Shown piece after piece: positions 58,842 to 64,000 of a stretch of 64,000 nucleotides of DNA. Below the pieces are notes generated by a model. The model was not told where the DNA came from. It ran no database searches and saw nothing but the letters and a program-made list of their open reading frames with translations. Made by a program: the position numbers and the translations under genes. The DNA is from Glandiceps talaboti (lineage: Eukaryota > Hemichordata > Enteropneusta > Spengelidae). The DNA lies in assembly GCF_964340395.1 (NCBI RefSeq), contig NC_135571.1, positions 11,921,440-11,985,439 of the forward strand. The letters are read 5' to 3'. Each line of letters opens with the position of its first letter. The stretch's first letter is position 1.

Positions 58842-59891
58842 GTTTGTCAGTGGTTACCATGTTACACTGCATACCACTAAATAACATCAGCAGAAACTTT
58901 AATAAGTTTTCAGAAATCATTAACTTGTAAAAATAACCCCTTAACTTGTTAGGATTTTACAGACTATAGCCTGCAGACTTGCAATATACAATTGCCCTGT
59001 ATAATTGAACATTTTATGATATTGGTTCACCAACATAAAGGCTCCTGTGAGAGGTCAAAGGGCATACATTGTTTACACTACAACCTGAGCACTGGTAAAC
59101 TAGTTTGTCATAGTTTGGTTGACAAGGTAAAGCCAGTGACTGTAAAAAAGTCAAGTAGTTCTATCAGCTAAATATTTCCATTGTGTCTGTAGTAATTTAC
59201 TACAAAACAAGATGACCATACAGTTTCAAAACAATATTTTACACATGAAATATTATAGATGGTAAACTTCCTCTTGGAAAATTTCTTGTTGATTATACAG
59301 TAAACAGTCCTCTATCAGTTGGTTAAAAGATTGTACTGTATTCACCTTATTTCTGTATTTTATCTTTGTATGCTTTGCTATGCTTGCTATGGTATGTTGT
59401 TATACAAAAAAATATTGTTATATATTATCTCTCTGTGAACAGAAATAAACATTTTTAGGATTGAATCTGCCTTGTTTCATCTGACAAGGAAGTTGATTTG
59501 TGTTCACTGTGTGAGATAAAATGTATCATTGTTAGCACAACTGACCTGAGGTTCATAGTACAATTGGCATGGTGTGTGTATGTGTGTGCATGTATATGTA
59601 TATGTAAGTATGTATGTATGTATGTATGTATGTATGTATGTATGTATGTATGTATGCGTATGTATGTATGTATGTATGTATGTATGTATGTATGTATGTA
59701 TGTACCGGTATGTATGTATGTATGTATGTATGTATGTATGTATGTATGTATGTATGTATAATGTATGTATGTATGTATGTATGTATGTATGTATGTATGT
59801 ATGTATGTATGTATAATGTATGTATGTATGTATGTATGTATGTATGTATGTATGTATGTCATGTATGTATGTGTGTGTGTGTGTTTGTATG

Positions 59892-59924
<33 letters not shown>

Positions 59925-59933
59925 GTATGTATG

Positions 59934-59965
<32 letters not shown>

Positions 59966-60765
59966 TGTATGTATAATGTATGTATGTATGTATGTATGTA
60001 TGTATAATGTATGTATGTATGTATGTATGTATGTATGTGTGTTTGTATGTATGTATGTATGTATGTATGTATGTATGTATGTATGTATGTGTGTATGTAT
60101 GTATTGTGTGTGTATGTATGTGTGTATGTATATGTATGTATGTATGTGTGCATATGTATGTGTGTGTATGTATGTATGTATGTATGTATGTATGTGTGTG
60201 TGTTTTTGGTTTTGTGTACATCAGGGATGGTTATAGGCAAATGGATAAACATTAAATTGGTAAATTAAAACATATATGCCTAGCAACTAGTCTATGCCCA
60301 TAGCAACAGTAAAATGCATATATATTGCAAAAATAACAACATGCATGGTCATAAGGCAAGTGGACAAACATTTTTTAAAGAAATAACACATAAACCATAC
60401 ATTCAGTTGTGCTACCACGCCATTGACACTAATTTTCACTTTTAGTTCTCTGAAGTACTGTACCCATATGTTTCGGCGCATTACGTGTTTTCATTGGTTG
60501 ATTCACTCCACACTCTTGTGTGGCTCGGGAAAACCTATGGTCAGATGCATATAATGAGCACTCACAAAAGAATAAATGACAGTAAATGTAACAGCCAAAA
60601 AGAATTCGCACCGTGTAGACTACATCGGATTTTAATCAGATTGGGTTCAGTCCAACTACAAAATGATGGTGCCTAGCACAAATGCATCTTGGGAAATGAA
60701 AACACTTAATTCTACTGTTAATACTTTTATTTCTCAATCTTACTTACTTTCTGCTTTGCCATTAG
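58842..60765. other. 5' flank of TRIM copy 4; non-coding
   Basis: 58960-59700 is homologous to 30770-31800 upstream of copy 1. It is followed by a long tetranucleotide tract and then unique AT-rich sequence. No exon was identified until 60766. Confidence 0.65.
59569..60203 (+). repeat. (GTAT)n microsatellite, about 635 bp
   Basis: The longest tetranucleotide tract in the window, with regular interruptions (ATAATG, TGTTTG, ACCGG). ORFs on both strands across it, up to 265 codons, are artefacts of a 4-bp repeat without stops. Confidence 0.98.
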
Positions 60766-63700
60766 TTACCTGTGTTGATATAGAACTGCAACCAAAGACA
60801 GGTAAGTCAGTTTTCTGATGTGATTGCTTGATTTTGATAATTTATAATTTTTACTGACTTTTTTAAATAAGGCCTAACAAAATCCACCTAGTTTTTCCAC
60901 TGCTGAGCCTAAACTTCATTTTACGTATTCAAAAAAAAATAAAAATAAAATCATGAAAATTGTGAAGTCTCACGAGAAATAGTGGACGTGCAAACAGACA
61001 TCAACTTAAGAAGACAATATAAAACTGTTCTTCCAATCTGTAATGGCTGTACATCTGATTAGAAGAAACCAATAATACAACGATGGAAACCATAACTACC
61101 TGAACTAGACAATCGCTCATGAAAAAAAAATGAAAAAAATTTAAAATCTACCTATCCCACCTATTCAAAAATTGAGCGTAATCGGAACCAGACAATTTTT
61201 TTTATAAACATAACAATCAGGTTAAGGGCTACTGTTTTCATGCCACTCATTGATTGGCCAACTGGGCTTTCTTGTAAGTCTGCCTGGCATGGCTGTTGTT
61301 CATATTTGCATTGTATTTAAAAAAAAAAAAAAAAAACATTTTAAAAAGATGTAAAGTATCGTACATTATCGTGCCTATAATATTTTTCACGATAGTTTGT
61401 ATTTTTGTTATCGCTTTAAAACTATTGTTGAAACATGTTGATATAGCAGTGATAAGCTATTGACACAGAATTGATGTTCGTTTAATTATAGTCTGCTGGG
61501 AGGCATTGCAAAAATAAAATAAAAATTTTTATTTATTTTTTTTTATTTTGATGTTTATTGAACATTTTCAAAGAAAATATTTCACAAAAACAGAAGACAG
61601 AAACAAACAAAAAGAAAGAAAAGTTTACAGATCAAGAGAGGGGAGTAAAACACAGAAAAAAATAATTGCAAAATTTTATTGACAGAGTTCCATGAACTTG
61701 CAGTGAACTGTTTTGGGACTTCCAATGTTTACACTATAATCTTGATCACAGAGGAACTGCTATCACCCACTTGTGTAAGCTACCACATTGAAGAACAATA
61801 GATTTAGTTTGAGTCTATCTTAGTAAACCGAAGGCTGGATTACCAGTGTCATAGTCTGGCTGGCATGGCTATTGTTCACATTTGCATTGTACATGAAAAG
61901 ATGTAAAGTATTGTACATTATCAAATTTTTGAATATATTCTTACATTTAGTAAGAGAATACAATAAATTTTCCTCACCAGGAATAACCATGGAAGACAAG
62001 TTTACAATCACCTTGCCAGTCAACGACACCAGCACTTCGCAAACTCTTTTTGAAATGAGAGTTCGTGACCAGTTTTCCACTGACTCTGGACAGCTAATGT
62101 ACCGAGGATTAGGAATACCTCCACCTTTGATGTTGCCAAGTGGTAAAAGTCAATTTGGTTACAATATAGAGGTATTACTTAACATAATGAATACATCTAC
62201 AGTATTCCTAAACTGCCGTGAAGAAATCCAGGTATGGCAATTACAACAATCATCATATGACAATGAAATATAGTTACTTTAGAACGGTGAATTTGAAATG
62301 AATGCGACACTTTGTATCCATCTTGATCAAACAATGACGAAATTATTTAATTCTCTCTCCAAACTGGCGAAATAGTATGTCAGAGAAGGACATTTATACT
62401 GAATAATGAAATCATTGCCTGACCATAGCTGTAATAGACAGATCGAAACATCACATTCGTTTCAAATTTACCATTCTCCATCAACAGTTGTCGTTCACTA
62501 TGTGTTGTTGTTGTTGTTTGTTTGTTTGTTTGCTTGCTTGCTTGTATGTTGTTTTTCTATATGAAAAGTAATTTGTTGTTATTGTTTGATATTCCAGATA
62601 TCAACACATATTTCACTTGCATATTACATAGACATTCTACTAAAAAAATGTATAACATTAAGATGCGGCCATGATTCTTGTCATCAAATCAATGCTTTGT
62701 CTACGATCACTTCTGTATTGATCATGATTCGTTATGTATAAAAGTATTATAAGTTATCTTGGAAGTTAGGGTTTAATGATAACCACTTTCTAATTATCAT
62801 ATTTATATTTTAGCACACAAAGAGTACAAAAACATACATACTAATCTGAAGTCTATTGTTTTCTTACAAAAGGTACACCAAGTGGATATTGGTAACAGAG
62901 GGATGTTAGACAACAAAATTCAAGGACTTTTACAAACAATCAGTGGTGACAAAACTGCTATTAATATTCCTTTAGTTCTACAGGAAACTGACGTCCTCGG
63001 TCAAGTCATCAACGTTTGGCAAAAGGTAGGTTTAAAATTTGAAATCATATTGATACATTAATTCTCTTGATATATGGAAAACCACACATTGAACACACAT
63101 AGACCCTTAAATACAAAACTTGAAAGTGAAACGGTCTCAAGCAGTTAAAATGTATTACTCTTTGTCAGCGCACTAGTTTAGTCGGGTTACGAAAAAACAA
63201 AAGATTTTATACTTTAGCCACTAGGGATGCTATTCAAAAGTAAGGAAGTGAGGGCCACAATAGGCCTTTTCAAAATTTGCCATGGTGGCGCTCTACTTCC
63301 TGTCTGTGTGTACCTTGGGGGTATACATGGTATAGGTTACTCAGTTAATCATAGAACACTGCTGCTTTCCTCAATGTCTGAACAATACAAAAAACATCCC
63401 TGATTTACACTTCTACAGAATACCTGGGAACAAAGCTGTTAAGAAACAGCACAATGAGGTGATGATACCCCCATTTTGAGCGAGGGCGCTGCATTCTCTA
63501 TTTCCTGTTTGCAGTCTGGAATGGCCTATTGAGAACGTTTATCATTTCTCAGTATTTCAGGGCTAAAGTCAATAGCTTTCTCAGCCAGTCTGAATACATT
63601 TGTTCAACATGTTTAAGAATGATAATATGATGTCATTTTCTGGAATAACGACGGTTATTTTATGTATTTTTAATATCCATGGTTTAGTGTTCCTTATAAA

Positions 63701-63908
63701 ACCATGTGGTTCAATGACCAAATTTTGTCCCTATTTTCCCCTAATCTGGAGTACCCTATTGTGACATTTCTATCAAAAAATGACAATGACTGAATCATAT
63801 ATTATACCAGCTAGAGTATAGCATTATGGTTAAATGTTGACTTCAGTTTTCATTTTAACATTTACACACCAGGAGGAAGACACCTACTTAACTGAAGATT
63901 CACAGCAG
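60766..63908 (+). CDS. Four further exons, in phase with the lectin/HYR gene; possible REJ/PKD1-like region (partial)
   Basis: Exons 60766-60801 (TCVDIELQPKT), 61981-62231, 62873-63025 and 63873-63908 have good AG/GT borders. Their phases chain without a break: phase 1 into 60766 (matching the HYR exon end at 24727), 1 into 61981, then 0, 0 and 0 out. Joined, they read as extracellular-looking sequence, with LFEMRVRDQFSTDSG, IPPPLMLPSGKSQFGYNIEV, FLNCREEIQ and LQTISGDKTAINIPLVLQ. FEMRVRDQF is like the beta-strand ends of REJ domains, and lectin plus REJ would suit a polycystin-1-like protein. This is weak resemblance, not a domain match. The gene runs out of the window. It could instead be a separate gene whose start was not seen. 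Confidence 0.55.
61240..61930 (+). repeat. Intronic duplication flanking AT-rich, A-rich sequence
   Basis: TGGCATGGCTGTTGTTCATA and following sequence to AAAGATGTAAAGTATCGTAC (about 61288-61370) recurs at about 61861-61925 as TGGCATGGCTATTGTTCACA. Between them lie a poly-A run (61319-61336) and an AT-rich stretch, which could be an insertion with a short flanking duplication. The right copy abuts the exon that starts at 61981. Confidence 0.6.
63258..63531 (-). mobile_element. MITE family with AATAGGCC ends (copy 2)
   Basis: Reverse-orientation relative of 14154-14416, bounded by CAATAGGCC (63258-63266) and GGCCTATTG (63523-63531), a 9-bp perfect inverted repeat. It lies in the intron between the exons ending 63025 and starting 63873. 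Confidence 0.82.
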
Positions 63909-64000
63909 GTAAAATAGTAGACTGTCGACAGTCGCTCGCACCTTTTTTTCCTATGTTTTATCTAAACTTAAGTCGTTGACATGCTCCGATCCGGCGCAAT

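Noticed and set aside
59455-60268. 265-codon ORF and several others over the GTAT tract
   Set aside because: A tetranucleotide repeat without stops reads open in several frames; not genes.

Overview
This is an AT-rich metazoan nuclear window. It holds multi-exon genes with GT/AG introns, dense microsatellites, many small inverted-repeat elements, and a tandem family of intronless TRIM-NHL genes. The gene content (a membrane-anchored histidine acid phosphatase, a secreted C-type-lectin/HYR protein and lineage-expanded TRIM-NHL genes) fits an invertebrate deuterostome such as a hemichordate or lancelet. This assignment is an inference from gene style and composition, not proof.

Layout. 1-6070: no convincing exon; fold-back elements and an (AT)n tract. 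6071-13841 (+): nine in-phase exons of a lysosomal/prostatic-type acid phosphatase, catalytic RHGxRxP motif to C-terminal membrane anchor; only the signal-peptide exon is unplaced. Its introns hold several minisatellites and an inverted pair of one MITE family. 13842-17735: repeats. 17736-24727 (+): signal peptide, C-type lectin domain and HYR domain in four phase-matched exons. 24728-60765: about 36 kb on the opposite strand, occupied by four TRIM-NHL copies (RING, two B-boxes, coiled coil, filamin-type Ig, NHL). 60766-63908 (+): four more plus-strand exons whose phases continue exactly from the HYR exon, so the TRIM cluster may lie nested inside one giant intron of a large extracellular protein gene (possibly PKD1/REJ-like).

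The TRIM copies differ in state. Copies 1 (27751-30102) and 3 (43369-45723) are intact. Copy 2 (35959-38315) has a 2-nt frameshift in the filamin domain. Copy 4 is split between its RING (58571-58841) and B-boxes (51535-53630) by a 4.94-kb insertion with matching 12-bp terminal inverted repeats and an apparent 2-bp AT target duplication. That insertion carries a small two-exon gene with a BEN-like C-terminus. The flanks of the four TRIM copies are shared in a criss-cross pattern, which points to repeated unequal exchange. Two flanks contain 38-bp minisatellites, one with a 646-bp higher-order repeat.

The most interesting items are the insertion-split TRIM gene with its passenger gene, the nested tandem TRIM array, the mosaic flanks, the higher-order minisatellite, and a Penelope-like/hammerhead-like candidate near 24.05 kb. 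All calls come from reading the sequence; no searches were run.
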